In this document: positions 1 through 8,222 of the stretch, piece after piece
Position numbering within the stretch: the first letter of the stretch is position 1
Layout: each line of letters begins with the position of its first letter
Assembly: GCF_030817215.1 (NCBI RefSeq)
Contig: NZ_JAUSZA010000001.1
Span: forward strand, 574,501 to 638,500
Direction of reading: 5' to 3'
DNA: 64,000 bases
Source of the DNA: Paenibacillus sp. V4I3
GTDB taxonomy: Bacteria; Bacillota; Bacilli; Paenibacillales; NBRC-103111
The notes under the pieces: model-generated
What the model saw: the letters and a program-made list of their open reading frames with translations, nothing else
Told to the model about the DNA's origin: nothing
Database searches by the model: none
Program-made: the position numbers and the translations under genes

Positions 1-258
1 GATAACTTCAAGCCCAAGGGCCATGATCGTGAAGTAGAACGTTGAACCTGTTGCATGCCAAAAGCGCTCATCTTTGAATAAGGCGATATAATTCGACAAT
101 CCTACGAAAAGTGGCGGTGTTGTTGCGGACATGCTCCACTCATAGAAGCTGATACGGAATGTATAGATGATTGGAAACAGCATCATCAACAGGACGAAGA
201 TGACCGCCGGAAGCGTATAAATCCATTTTAAATTGCGGTTAAACCAACTGTATTGCAT
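1..258 (-). CDS. Sugar ABC transporter permease, MalF/UgpA-like (partial, C-terminus beyond window)
   Basis: The first 86 residues of an inner-membrane permease for a CUT1-type sugar importer are present; the rest lies left of the window. Translation starts MQYSWFNRNLKWIYTLPAVI, followed by a hydrophobic first membrane segment (about residues 14-34) and a WSM...PLFVGLSNYIALFKDERFW segment typical of the periplasmic-side loop after TM1 in MalF/UgpA proteins. ATG at 256-258 was chosen; an AGGAAGG box lies about 12 bases upstream and an in-frame GTG closer to it is the alternative. It follows the lipoprotein binding-protein gene at 354-1694 by 95 bases, the usual binding protein-permease-permease order. 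The substrate cannot be read from sequence. Confidence 0.85.
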   Translation of the reverse strand, partial: MQYSWFNRNLKWIYTLPAVIFVLLMMLFPIIYTFRISFYEWSMSATTPPLFVGLSNYIALFKDERFWHATGSTFYFTIMALGLEVI

Positions 259-308
259 GACTTCATTCACCCTTCCTGATGAAATTGTACCCTTATGCAA
301 AGGGTGAA

Positions 309-331
309 GAGGGCCACTTGAGATGACCCTC
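309..331 (-). terminator. Intercistronic stem-loop between binding protein and permease
   Basis: On the minus strand GAGGGTCA pairs with TGGCCCTC (one G-U pair) around a 7-base loop. There is no T-run after it, so it is better read as a stability or attenuation hairpin that lets the binding protein be made in excess over the permeases than as a full terminator. Confidence 0.5.
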
Positions 332-353
332 ATTTGTTGCTTTCATGATGTAT

Positions 354-1694
354 TTATTTCGTTTTATCTTTATCCATAATCGCTTGCAGAGCTGCATTCG
401 CTTTATCTGCTACCGGCTGAATGTTCGTTTCACCGGTCATTAATTTTTGTACGATTTCACCAACGGCATCACGAGCTTCACCCACACTAATTACCGTCGG
501 ACGGTCGTGGTCAACACCGTTTTTGGAGCTTTCTTTAATGACAGGAACGAGCTCAGCCGGGAAGCCTGTTGTACCTTCTGGTTTATCCCATACCGAAACA
601 CGTGCGCCTGGATTACCGGTTTGCTGTGTTTTCAACACGATATCTTTGCTTGTTGCCCACTCGATGAATGCCCAAGTCGCATCTTTATTACCCGATTTGG
701 CGTTCATCGCAAGACCCCAAGATGTAATACTGTAAGGCTTAGAACCTGCTTTACCACCTGGCATTACGGCAAAACCAACTTTATCGGCGATTTGTGACTT
801 GGCTGGATCTGTCGCATTTTTGTAGAGCGAGTTCGCATCCGTTAAGAAAGCAACTTTCCCTTGTGCGAAAATACCGAAAGCTTGCGGCCAAGACATATTG
901 AGTACGCCCGGAGGCGCATAATCCTTAAGTAAAGTGCCGTACGTTGTAAATGCTTTGACCGCTTCTGGCGTGTTAATCGCCGCTTTGTCGCCATTCGTGA
1001 AGTCTGCACCTTCTGAGTATAAGAAGGAAGATACTTGCGTAACTAGCGGTGAACGTTGGCCCCTAGCCACAAAACCATACATTTCGTTTTTCGGATCATG
1101 CAGCTTTTTCACCGCCGCTTGCAGCTCATCTAACGTTTTTGGTACCGCAATACCAGCTTTTTGCAGCAGATCTTTGCGGTAGTACAAAATTTCTTGCTCA
1201 GTAATGATCGGAATACCAGCTAGCTTCGCATCTACCGTTGTGGAACCAACAGCTGATTTAGCAAAATCGGCGAAGTCATAGTTTTTTGCTTTTTGAGCGT
1301 AATCATCAAGCGGTTGAACCCAACCGTTTTTATAGAAAAGCTTGCCCTCTTGAAGCGGACGGTACATGAAAACGTCTGGTGTCGCAGAACCGGATGTAAA
1401 TTGTACAGTTAGTTTTTGTGTCAGCTGATCCTCGAAGAAGCTCTCAACATTGACCTTGATCCCTGTTTCTTTCTCGAAATCAGGCAGCAATGGCTTGATT
1501 GCATCTGCCCAAGGATGGTTCGCTGCTACTAAAGAGATCGTCTTTCCTGCAAAAGGCTTCGCATTAGCGGTTGCGCCCGCTGCAGGCGTTGGTTGCTGCG
1601 TTTTCTCCGGCGTGCTCCCGCATCCTGCAACAACCGTTGCTGCCATGATAACTGTCGTTCCAACACCGACCCATTGTTTCAATGATTTTTTCAT
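354..1694 (-). CDS. Extracellular sugar-binding lipoprotein of CUT1 ABC importer
   Basis: A 446-residue solute-binding protein (SBP family 1) that would capture a sugar outside the membrane and deliver it to the permease encoded next. A positively charged N-terminus, hydrophobic stretch and lipobox VVAGC put the lipidated Cys at residue 25; a Thr/Pro/Ala-rich linker follows. The mature part has the family 1 pattern, including VNVESFFEDQLTQKL and the PDVFMYRPLQEGKL region. ATG is preceded by GGGAGGT about 10 bases upstream. It is the promoter-proximal gene of a leftward operon whose permease is cut by the window edge. Substrate unknown; no glycosidase is in view to hint at it. Confidence 0.9.
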   Translation of the reverse strand: MKKSLKQWVGVGTTVIMAATVVAGCGSTPEKTQQPTPAAGATANAKPFAGKTISLVAANHPWADAIKPLLPDFEKETGIKVNVESFFEDQLTQKLTVQFTSGSATPDVFMYRPLQEGKLFYKNGWVQPLDDYAQKAKNYDFADFAKSAVGSTTVDAKLAGIPIITEQEILYYRKDLLQKAGIAVPKTLDELQAAVKKLHDPKNEMYGFVARGQRSPLVTQVSSFLYSEGADFTNGDKAAINTPEAVKAFTTYGTLLKDYAPPGVLNMSWPQAFGIFAQGKVAFLTDANSLYKNATDPAKSQIADKVGFAVMPGGKAGSKPYSITSWGLAMNAKSGNKDATWAFIEWATSKDIVLKTQQTGNPGARVSVWDKPEGTTGFPAELVPVIKESSKNGVDHDRPTVISVGEARDAVGEIVQKLMTGETNIQPVADKANAALQAIMDKDKTK

Positions 1695-2145
1695 CTGATA
1701 TGTGACCTCCCAGGTAATCTGAAATGTATGTGCTTACATATCTAAGAGTACTTGATTCTTATATTCCGTTATATAACGAAAATTAAACATGCATAACTAC
1801 ATGTGAAGGGAAAAGGTGGGTGGGGGTGATGGGATACCCTGCAAACTATATCTGAAGCAACCACGCTCAACATCCGATCCTGCAAATCACATCAGAAGCC
1901 TGCTTTGCGATTAAAAGATGCATTTTGTGCAGTAAAATTCGAAAAATTGAGCTAAATTTAGGATTTTGCTGCATATTGCTCTTTTGCATCTTTATTACGT
2001 GTGTTGCTAAATTTCATCGAATTTGCTGTACTTTTTGCGGGTGGATGCGGGTGGGACAGGTACAAAAAGAGGTTGAGCTGCAGTCTTAAACTGCGGCCCA
2101 ACCTCTTTTTTGGTGAAACAAACCCTCCGTCTTCCCCGTAGCTCT
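1695..2145. other. Intergenic region between binding-protein gene and fumC
   Basis: No credible gene. It should hold the leftward promoter of the binding-protein operon. A perfect 12-bp palindrome CGTTATATAACG sits at 1767-1778, about 75 bases upstream of the start codon, and a TATGT-GCTT-ACATA inverted repeat follows near 1727-1742; either could be an operator. A degenerate long inverted repeat is visible around 1927-1944 and 2014-2031 (GTGCAGTAAAATTCGA against TCGAATTTGCTGTAC). The fumC terminator occupies 2065-2112. Confidence 0.4.
2065..2112 (-). terminator. Rho-independent terminator of fumC
   Basis: Long inverted repeat with outer arms AGAGGTTG/CAACCTCT and inner arms GCAGT/ACTGC, flanked by A-run and T-run on both sides, so it can act in both directions. 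It lies 34 bases after the fumC stop codon. Confidence 0.85.
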
Positions 2146-3537
2146 TCACGTTGCCTTCGGATGCACCATGTCTTCCGGACGCACGTAGCTGTCAAACTGC
2201 TCAGCCGTTAAGTAGCCGCTGCGCACGGCTGACTCCTTCAATGTCAGCCCTTCTTTGTGGGCTTGCTTCGCGATGCTGGCCGCTTTCTCATACCCGATAT
2301 ACGGGTTGAGCGCTGTAACCAGCATAAGGGACTGCTCGAGATTGCGCTGAATCACCTCGCGATTCGGCTCCATGCCAACGAGACAGTTATCGTTGAACGA
2401 GCGCATACTATCAGCCAGCAGCCGCACGGACTGCAGGAAGTTGTGTATAATCACGGGCTTGAACACGTTCAGCTCGAAGTTGCCCTGGCTGGCGGCGAAG
2501 CCGATGGCCGCATCGTTGCCCATCACCTGGCAAACGACCATCGTCATCGCTTCGCTCTGCGTGGGGTTGACCTTGCCCGGCATGATCGAGCTGCCGGGCT
2601 CGTTCTCCGGGATCGTGATTTCACCGATTCCGCAGCGGGGACCGCTCGATAGCCACCGCACATCGTTGGCTATCTTCATTAAGTTTGCCGCAAGCGCCTT
2701 CAGCGCGCCGTGGGCGTAGACGATCTGATCATGGCTGGTCAGCGCATGATACTTGTTCGCGGCCGAGACGAAGCGCGTGCCCGTCTCGCGAGACAAAGCT
2801 TCGGCGACGCGCGCGCCGAACTCGGGATGCGCGTTCAGCCCGGTGCCGACAGCGGTGCCGCCAATAGCCAGCTCGCGCATCGTATCGACGCTGCTGCGCA
2901 CCATGCGCGCCGTCTGCTCCAGCATCGCCCACCAGCCGCTGATCTCCTGCCCCAGCGTGAGCGGGGTGGCGTCCTGCAGGTGGGTGCGGCCGATCTTCAC
3001 GATGTCGGCGAAGGCCGTCATCTTGCTGTGGAGCGTAGCCTGCAAAAGCTCCATCGCAGGCAAAAGCTCCTCCTCCACCGCGATGACGCCAGCGACATGC
3101 ATCGCGGTTGGGAACGTATCGTTCGAGCTCTGCGAACGATTCACATCATCATTGGGATGTATGCGTTCCCCGCCATCCCCCAGCAGTTCGCTGCCTCGGT
3201 GAGCAATCACCTCGTTGACGTTCATGTTCGACTGCGTCCCGCTGCCCGTCTGCCAGACGACGAGCGGGAACTCGTCGCTCCAGCGGCCCTGCACGATTTC
3301 ATCAGCCGCCTGCGCAATCGCCTCCGCCTTCTCGGGAGTTAACCCCGCAAGGTCGCGGTTCACCTGCGCGGCGGCCTTTTTCAACAAGGCAAAAGCCCCA
3401 ATCAACCGCACCGGCATCCGCTCCGTGCCAATCTTGAAATTCTCATAGCTGCGCTGTGTCTGAGCCCCCCACAACTTATCCACAGGTACTCTGATTTCAC
3501 CCATCGTATCCTTTTCAACTCGATAGTCTTGCGCCAT
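2146..3537 (-). CDS. fumC: Class II fumarate hydratase
   Basis: A 463-residue cytosolic TCA-cycle enzyme interconverting fumarate and L-malate. Length matches class II (iron-independent) fumarases. Family motifs are intact: [14 protein letters not shown] at about 97-110, the [19 protein letters not shown] region at 127-145, [10 protein letters not shown] at 183-192, and the catalytic-loop signature [13 protein letters not shown] at 315-327. AGGAGGCGG lies 7 bases before the ATG. It appears monocistronic, ending in its own terminator. Codon use is clearly more GC-rich between about 2500 and 3100 than in flanking genes. Confidence 0.97.
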   Translation of the reverse strand: MAQDYRVEKDTMGEIRVPVDKLWGAQTQRSYENFKIGTERMPVRLIGAFALLKKAAAQVNRDLAGLTPEKAEAIAQAADEIVQGRWSDEFPLVVWQTGSGTQSNMNVNEVIAHRGSELLGDGGERIHPNDDVNRSQSSNDTFPTAMHVAGVIAVEEELLPAMELLQATLHSKMTAFADIVKIGRTHLQDATPLTLGQEISGWWAMLEQTARMVRSSVDTMRELAIGGTAVGTGLNAHPEFGARVAEALSRETGTRFVSAANKYHALTSHDQIVYAHGALKALAANLMKIANDVRWLSSGPRCGIGEITIPENEPGSSIMPGKVNPTQSEAMTMVVCQVMGNDAAIGFAASQGNFELNVFKPVIIHNFLQSVRLLADSMRSFNDNCLVGMEPNREVIQRNLEQSLMLVTALNPYIGYEKAASIAKQAHKEGLTLKESAVRSGYLTAEQFDSYVRPEDMVHPKAT

Positions 3538-3660
3538 TATGAACCGCCTCCTGGACCTAGCTTTATATGCAGATAAAATAAGTTAACCCATCTACTGACA
3601 TCATCAAACACGCAAGGCATAGTTTGCCCAGATTCTGGAGCAGTATGAGCCTTTTACTGG

Positions 3661-3720
3661 TTTTCACACACGTAGACGAGCTATAATGAACAAAAACACC
3701 TGCCCATGTCAGGTGTAAAA
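3661..3720 (+). promoter_or_regulatory. Promoter and 5'-leader hairpin of the thioesterase gene
   Basis: A perfect -10 TATAAT is at 3682-3687 with only a weak -35 (TTTTCA/GGTTTT) near 3659-3666. The predicted transcript would start near 3694 and begin almost at once with a 7-bp perfect stem ACACCTG/CAGGTGT at 3696-3716, ending 5 bases before the GAAGGAG ribosome-binding site. It may be a 5'-protective hairpin. Confidence 0.5.
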
Positions 3721-3736
3721 GAAGGAGCTCATTTTC

Positions 3737-4129
3737 ATGGAATCCAAACTTGATATCATCGTTAGATCAACGGAAATTGATGTGAATGGACACGTCAATA
3801 ACGCCAAATATTTGGAGTACCTCGAATGGGGGCGCGAAGAATGGTATGAGCAATCCCAACTATTCTATGAAACCTTTGGCGCGATGGGGATTCAAACTGT
3901 TACGGTGAACATCACCATCAATTATAAAAAAGAATGCAAACAAGGAGATCACTTAACGGTTACCTGCCGCCCTGAGAAAATGGGACGCTCCAGCTACGTG
4001 CTGAAGCAAGAGATTTTCAACAAGCAAGGCGAGCTATGTGCTGACGCCCTTATTACCAGTGTAACGATGGATAGCACGACGCGTAAAAGCCGAGAAGCGC
4101 CGGAGGCGTTGCGGAAACATTTTGAATAA
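3737..4129 (+). CDS. Hot-dog fold acyl-CoA thioesterase (4HBT/YbgC-like)
   Basis: A 130-residue single-domain hot-dog protein expected to hydrolyse an acyl-CoA or acyl-ACP thioester in the cytosol. The active-site segment EIDVNGHVNNAKYLEYLEWGREEW has the catalytic-position Asp15 and the HVNN/YLEY pattern of the 4-hydroxybenzoyl-CoA thioesterase group. Length is normal for the family. AAGGAGC precedes the ATG. The gene stands alone, convergent with the flavin protein at 4141-4710, and 11 bases separate the two stop codons. Acyl specificity cannot be told. Confidence 0.85.
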   Translation: MESKLDIIVRSTEIDVNGHVNNAKYLEYLEWGREEWYEQSQLFYETFGAMGIQTVTVNITINYKKECKQGDHLTVTCRPEKMGRSSYVLKQEIFNKQGELCADALITSVTMDSTTRKSREAPEALRKHFE

Positions 4130-4140
4130 AAAATGCGATC

Positions 4141-4710
4141 TTACACAGTGTCTGTGGATAACTTTTGACCGATTGTCGTCAGCAGTCCGTCCATGCTCGT
4201 CACGTTTTTTTCTTGCCAATAGTCATTCAGCCCTTGCTCGCCTTGTTTCGTCGCCCAATTCTGCAGGGTTTTCCGCTCTCCTTCATAAGTATAAAAGGGA
4301 ACACTGTAGCCGCATGATGCTTTGACCTCATGGACCTGGGCGACGATGATTTGCCGAGCTCCAGGCAGCAGTGTAAAATGCGGAGATAGTTTCTCCCACT
4401 CTAGGGTCCCTGGCAAAACAACTTGCCCCTTTCCATACAGACGCAGTATCATAGGGGGCCCTTCCACAGCCGTGAACATCAACGTAATCCGTCCATTCTC
4501 CTCCAAATGCGCACTTGTCTCATTCCCGCTCCCCGTTAAGTCCAAATAGGCCACTTCATTCGCTGATAAAATACGCAGCACATCATGACCCTTCGGAGAA
4601 AGATTAACGTGCCCTTCCGCTGATAACGGTGCCGACCCCACAAAAAAGATGTGCTGCTTCGCGATAAATGCTTCATGCTCCGGCAGCAGCGCTTCAAATG
4701 ATTTCCCCAT
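4141..4710 (-). CDS. Pyridoxamine 5'-phosphate oxidase-family flavin protein
   Basis: A 189-residue split-barrel protein. The N-terminal half carries the pattern of putative FMN-binding PNPOx-like proteins: FFVGSAPLSAEGHVNLSPKG at about 22-41, then YLDLTGSGNETSAHLEENGRITLMF at about 54-78. This subgroup is usually annotated as pyridoxamine 5'-phosphate oxidase-related, but the vitamin B6 substrate residues of true PdxH are not obvious, so the reaction is unassigned. A GGAAAGGCG box lies upstream of the ATG. Monocistronic, convergent with the thioesterase. Confidence 0.75.
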   Translation of the reverse strand: MGKSFEALLPEHEAFIAKQHIFFVGSAPLSAEGHVNLSPKGHDVLRILSANEVAYLDLTGSGNETSAHLEENGRITLMFTAVEGPPMILRLYGKGQVVLPGTLEWEKLSPHFTLLPGARQIIVAQVHEVKASCGYSVPFYTYEGERKTLQNWATKQGEQGLNDYWQEKNVTSMDGLLTTIGQKLSTDTV

Positions 4711-4911
4711 ATGCGAATCATCGCCTTTCCATTTTCTTCTATTATGCTCTCCCTTACGATATTTGTGAAATAGTTAAAATAGACATTCTTTATAGTCATT
4801 ACCTATGATTTATAGCTACTGCATTCTAATATCAATTAAACAACCTGTATGTTTACTGGAAAATAGAGACATACTTAGTTAGGACGAGTGCGTTTGTCAG
4901 GGTTGATGCGT

Positions 4912-4942
4912 TAAGTATAAGTTCAAAGTTAACTTATACTTA
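4912..4942. promoter_or_regulatory. Perfect 12-bp inverted repeat upstream of the 55-residue ORF
   Basis: TAAGTATAAGTT at 4912-4923 and AACTTATACTTA at 4931-4942 are exact reverse complements separated by 7 bases, 34 bases before the start codon at 4977. No T-run follows. It could be an operator for a dimeric repressor or a leader stem-loop. Confidence 0.5.
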
Positions 4943-4976
4943 CTATTCAACTGAAACTAAGAGGAGGTGATTTCAA

Positions 4977-5144
4977 ATGTCAACAACCAATAGCAGTGAT
5001 GATGTGGTGAGCCATGGCATTAATGCCGCACAGGCCAACGCGGAAGATAGCGAATCGAAACAAAAAGTGGAGGAATTAAACTCCTTGCTCCAAGGTACAG
5101 CAACAAACTCCAGCGCCAATGAAGAAACGTCCTCACAGGAGTAA
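4977..5144 (+). CDS. Small hydrophilic protein, 55 residues, unknown function
   Basis: Not recognised. The ORF reads MSTTNSSDDVVSHGINAAQA then NAEDSESKQKVEELNSLLQG and ends ANEETSSQE. It is almost free of aromatic residues, acidic, Ser/Asn/Glu-rich, and has one likely amphipathic helix (SKQKVEELNSLLQ). There is no signal peptide, membrane segment or Cys. The case for a real gene is the nearly perfect GAGGAGGTGA ribosome-binding site at 4961-4970 with 6-base spacing, the 12-bp inverted repeat just upstream, and a strong terminator 63 bases after the stop. Composition is reminiscent of small spore or coat-associated proteins, but that is only a guess. Confidence 0.7.
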   Translation: MSTTNSSDDVVSHGINAAQANAEDSESKQKVEELNSLLQGTATNSSANEETSSQE

Positions 5145-5207
5145 TCCGCTGCAAATCATTTTAGATGATTAAGAATTAACAACGTTAGATAACTATAAAG
5201 CACTGCA

Positions 5208-5257
5208 AAAAGAGCTTTTCCTGCTGGTCTATGAGACCGAGGAAGAGCTCTTTCTTT
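5208..5257 (+). terminator. Terminator of the 55-residue ORF
   Basis: Long stem: AAAGAGCT pairs with AGCTCTTT, with inner GGTCT/AGACC pairs around an ATG loop, followed by a T-rich stretch. Confidence 0.85.
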
Positions 5258-5266
5258 GGGGTGCAG

Positions 5267-5395
5267 CTATATTCCTCCATCCTTCTACTTCTCCACTCCC
5301 TCTTGTAACACCTATTCCTCCTTTCCTTCACTCTTCTACTTCTCTACTCCGCTCTACTCCTCACATTTCTGCATCTCCACTTCCTTTATACCGCT
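5267..5395. repeat. Pyrimidine tract with imperfect 51-bp tandem repeat
   Basis: About 120 bases carry only three G residues on the plus strand. CTTCTACTTCTCCACTCC at 5283 recurs as CTTCTACTTCTCTACTCC 51 bases later. No gene is supported here; the long ORF across it encodes low-complexity Ser/Phe/Tyr/Pro and lacks a ribosome-binding site. Confidence 0.6.
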
Positions 5396-5401
5396 AAATG
5401 T

Positions 5402-5594
5402 AATAAGAGTCGCCAGAGACTGCTATTTCTCCGTTTTCATCCTTTTTGATCAAAATAGAAGCCTTTGGAGACTTTTATTTTCGAAAAAAAAGAGATTTGG
5501 ATGGGTATATGGGGGAAATAGAAGTCTTTTAGGGCTTCTATTCCTCTGTTTACAGTACTTTTTTCCGAAATAGAAGCCTTTGGAGACTCTTATT
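5402..5594. repeat. Cluster of four 26-bp palindromic repeat units
   Basis: Units at 5402-5427, 5454-5479, 5517-5542 and 5569-5594 are each exactly 26 bp and are variants of an imperfect palindrome of the form AATAGAAGYCTNTGGRGACT-TYTATT. Start-to-start distances are 52, 63 and 52 bp. The first and third spacers are also similar to each other, so the array probably arose by duplication of a palindrome-plus-spacer unit. It fits a REP/BIME-like intergenic repeat. Confidence 0.7.
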
Positions 5595-5666
5595 ACCCAA
5601 CATTCCTAAGAACATTGAACCAAACGCCCATACGCCGAATAAATTGTAGCAAAAACGTAGGGATGG

Positions 5667-6284
5667 ATGATGAAGATGAACGGATTGGATCAACCCGTTA
5701 GTATAAAGACGTATCAAGTGCTTCGTGATAAATTAAATCTGCTGTACCCAGCTGTTGAAAAGCATACGCCTTACACGTCAGAGCTTGCCATGAACACAGC
5801 GATTGTTAACGCAGTTAATAAGCAGCTTCGCGAGCAAGGATATCCGCAAAATCCGCTGACAGACGTGACGGCTCATTATGAGCTAAAGACGAATGAACGA
5901 GGTATTCTGAGTTTGACCTTATGGAATTATGCTTTTTCGGGCGGAGCCCATGGACTGACAATCCAAAACGCACTGACCTTCAACACGGAATCAGGCAAAG
6001 CCTATGCGCTCAAAGATCTGTTTAAGCCCGGCAGCGATTACGTTGCCAAGCTCAGTGCAATCATTAAGGCTGATCTTAAAACGCGCGATATTCCTTTGTT
6101 GGCAGAATTTAATAGTATTAAACCAGATCAGGATTTTTATATTGCCGATAAAGCTTTGGTCGTTTATTTTCAAGTGTATGAGTTGGCCGCTTATGTCTAC
6201 GGATTTTTGTATTTTCCTATTTCTGTGTATGCCATCCAGGATATCATCGCTGAAGATGGACCGCTTGGTAAAATGTTTTATTAG
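5667..6284 (+). CDS. DUF3298/DUF4163 (RsiV-like) domain protein without export signal
   Basis: A 205-residue protein. The middle (about residues 60-110, KTNERGILSLTLWNYAFSGGAHGLTIQNALTFN region) resembles DUF4163, and the C-terminus (IPLLAEFNSIKPDQDFYIADKALVVYFQVYELAAYVYGFLYFPISV region) has the F-x-x-Y-E-x-A-x-Y-x-x-G-x-x-x-F-x-I pattern of DUF3298, as in RsiV anti-sigma factors and YdaP-like secreted proteins. Most relatives have a signal peptide or membrane anchor; none is visible here, so it looks cytosolic. The start is uncertain (ATGs at 5667, 5670 and 5676) and the ribosome-binding site is weak. It converges with the methyltransferase gene two bases downstream. Function unknown. Confidence 0.7.
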   Translation: MMKMNGLDQPVSIKTYQVLRDKLNLLYPAVEKHTPYTSELAMNTAIVNAVNKQLREQGYPQNPLTDVTAHYELKTNERGILSLTLWNYAFSGGAHGLTIQNALTFNTESGKAYALKDLFKPGSDYVAKLSAIIKADLKTRDIPLLAEFNSIKPDQDFYIADKALVVYFQVYELAAYVYGFLYFPISVYAIQDIIAEDGPLGKMFY

Positions 6285-6286
6285 TG

Positions 6287-7249
6287 TTAGACGCAGACGA
6301 TAATTTGTCTGCTGAAGTTACCTTTATTGACGGTGCAGCGCTCTGCGATGCGAAATCCTGCTTGTACGATGAGCGGATCGATCTGCTCCGTCGTAACGAT
6401 AACCGCGAGCTTCGCTATTCGGCGGGCGCTTTGGAGCATTTGCAGTTGCTCGTCCTCCGGCAGCTTCGAGCAGAGATTGTACGGCATGTCTAGGATGAGC
6501 GCATCATAGCGGACCTGCGGGTTGGTCGATGACGAGGCCTGCTCACCTACCAAGCCTAGGGTCCGCATATCGGCGATGCTCACCACATTCGGCATGCCGA
6601 AGTGCTCGAGATTCACCCGCGCGCCGCGGACCGCCAGCGGGTTGATGTCGCAGCCCACGATGTCGATCCCCATCGACATCGCTTCCACGAGCACCGTGCC
6701 GATACCGCAGCACGGGTCAATTGCCTTCGTGCCCGCTACGTCGGGCACGGCAATGTTCACCACCGCCCGCGCTACGCGCGTACTCAGGGCGGTGGAGTAG
6801 TTCTGTGGCTTCTGCTGATGCTGAAGCCACACGGCTTCGCCGTAGCTGCAGTTGCCGAACAACCATCGGCCTCCCAGCTCCGTCACGGCGAACCATTGGT
6901 CCGGCCGTCGCATCTCGGCTTTGCCGCGGAGATGCCGGCCTATTTCGCGAGCGACCTCACGCTGGCGGTCCGTACTGACCGCAGCCTCAGTCTCCGCGAA
7001 CGCAACCTTGAACGTTGACCCCTGCACGGTCAACGTCTCAACCCTCGAGGCCAGCTCCGGCAAGCTGCCGGCCTCGAACAACACATCCAGCCGCAGCTTC
7101 AAAAACGGGCTGCGGCTCGGCTCCACACAACGCGCGCTAACCGCGTAGCGCGCGCCAAGCACTGTCTCTGCGCCCAATAAGGTGCGCAGCTCTAACTGGC
7201 ACAGCGCCTGCTCGTCTTCGTGGCAGGCGTATACGTATATATGTTCCAT
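6287..7249 (-). CDS. Putative RNA/DNA methyltransferase of the TRMG10/UPF0020 type
   Basis: A 320-residue SAM-dependent methyltransferase. Motif I is DPCCGIGTVLVEAMSMGIDI (about 200-219), followed by the acidic loop GCDINPLAVRGARVN, and motif IV is DMPYN, the (D/N)PPY-like catalytic site of N2-guanine and related amino-methyltransferases. The N-terminal third may be a degenerate THUMP-like RNA-binding region. This architecture matches bacterial relatives of archaeal Trm-G10 tRNA (guanine10-N2) methyltransferase, so tRNA is the likeliest substrate, but it is unproven. GC content is high, with perfect inverted repeats inside the gene (for example 6728-6749 and 6805-6830). Confidence 0.75.
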   Translation of the reverse strand: MEHIYVYACHEDEQALCQLELRTLLGAETVLGARYAVSARCVEPSRSPFLKLRLDVLFEAGSLPELASRVETLTVQGSTFKVAFAETEAAVSTDRQREVAREIGRHLRGKAEMRRPDQWFAVTELGGRWLFGNCSYGEAVWLQHQQKPQNYSTALSTRVARAVVNIAVPDVAGTKAIDPCCGIGTVLVEAMSMGIDIVGCDINPLAVRGARVNLEHFGMPNVVSIADMRTLGLVGEQASSSTNPQVRYDALILDMPYNLCSKLPEDEQLQMLQSARRIAKLAVIVTTEQIDPLIVQAGFRIAERCTVNKGNFSRQIIVCV

Positions 7250-7334
7250 ACATCATCCCTCATTTTACATGTTAAATGCCTACATCTGTTTTGCGTTTAA
7301 ATTTCTATTCTTCCCAGCACCTATCACAAAACAG

Positions 7335-8207
7335 CTACAAAAACTGCTGCATCAACTGCTTCATAAACATATCCATCGTCTTACATAGGAACATATCCTT
7401 ACGATAAACAATGCCGACGTCCTTCTGGGGAATCGGGTCTATAATCGGGATACTCCGAATACCGCTGCTGCGGATACTGTCCACATAGGACTGTGGCAAA
7501 ATGGCTCCGCCTACATTATTTTTGGCCATCTGAAGCAATGACTCCAAGGTTGAGAGCTCTATCGCCGGCTTCCATTCAAAGCCAGTCTGCTCACAGCAAT
7601 CATCCATCATTTGCCGAACATAAAACTTTTTCTGGAGCATAGCGACTGGAAGCTGGGATAAGTCAGTCAAACGTATGGTATTCTCCTGGGCAAGCGGATG
7701 CTTGTCCGAAATAACAAGCCGCAGCTGTTCATTGTACAACGGAATGTAATGGAACTGTTCATCTTCATCAGGCAGGAAAACAACACCAATGTCAAGCTGG
7801 TTGCTCAGCAGACGCTCCTTTGTCTCCTCGGTAGCGAGTTCCGTCACAGATAGTTCGATCTTCGGGTAAAGAGCATGGAAGGCAATAATCGTCGCGGTGA
7901 GTAAATGATTACCGGAGCAGCCTATACGCAGCCGTCCCCGCTGCATACCCTGGATCTCATTAATGGCAGCCTGAGCTTGATCCAACTCATGGAATATATT
8001 CCTACTGTGTTTATGAAGGATCTCGCCTGCTTCTGTGATGTAAATCTTTTTTCCGATTCGCTGAAAAAGGGGTGATCCTACCCGATGCTCCAACAGACGA
8101 ATCTGTTGGCTAAGTGTGGGTTGACTGATGCCAAGCTTTTCCGCTGCCTTCGTGAAGTGAAGTTCTTCACATACCGCTAAGAAGTATTCCAATAATCGAT
8201 GCTCCAT
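7335..8207 (-). CDS. LysR-family transcriptional regulator
   Basis: A 290-residue LysR-type regulator. The N-terminal winged HTH is canonical (LEYFLAVCEELHFTKAAEKL then GISQPTLSQQIRLLEHRVGSPLF, residues 5-50), followed by a ligand-binding domain of normal length (about 90-290). It is divergent from the branched-chain aminotransferase gene, with 126 bases between start codons carrying two candidate LysR sites. It therefore probably controls that gene and itself. GGAGGC precedes the ATG. The effector is not predictable from sequence. Confidence 0.9.
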   Translation of the reverse strand: MEHRLLEYFLAVCEELHFTKAAEKLGISQPTLSQQIRLLEHRVGSPLFQRIGKKIYITEAGEILHKHSRNIFHELDQAQAAINEIQGMQRGRLRIGCSGNHLLTATIIAFHALYPKIELSVTELATEETKERLLSNQLDIGVVFLPDEDEQFHYIPLYNEQLRLVISDKHPLAQENTIRLTDLSQLPVAMLQKKFYVRQMMDDCCEQTGFEWKPAIELSTLESLLQMAKNNVGGAILPQSYVDSIRSSGIRSIPIIDPIPQKDVGIVYRKDMFLCKTMDMFMKQLMQQFL

Positions 8208-8222
8208 CTTGGTATGCCTCCG

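Noticed and set aside
1779..1860. G-rich stretch GGTGGGTGGGGGTGATGGG as a G-quadruplex
   Set aside because: Close to a G4 pattern but the runs are irregular, and no regulatory link can be supported by reading alone.
2710..3342. 210-residue ORF antisense to fumC
   Set aside because: Long only because of GC-rich codons in fumC; composition is Arg/Ala/His-rich and no domain is seen.
5256..5573. 105-residue ORF
   Set aside because: Low-complexity translation of a pyrimidine tract and of repeats, no ribosome-binding site.
5402..5594. CRISPR-like array
   Set aside because: Only four imperfect units that are themselves palindromic, spacers of 26/37/26 bp with two similar to each other, and no cas genes in the window.
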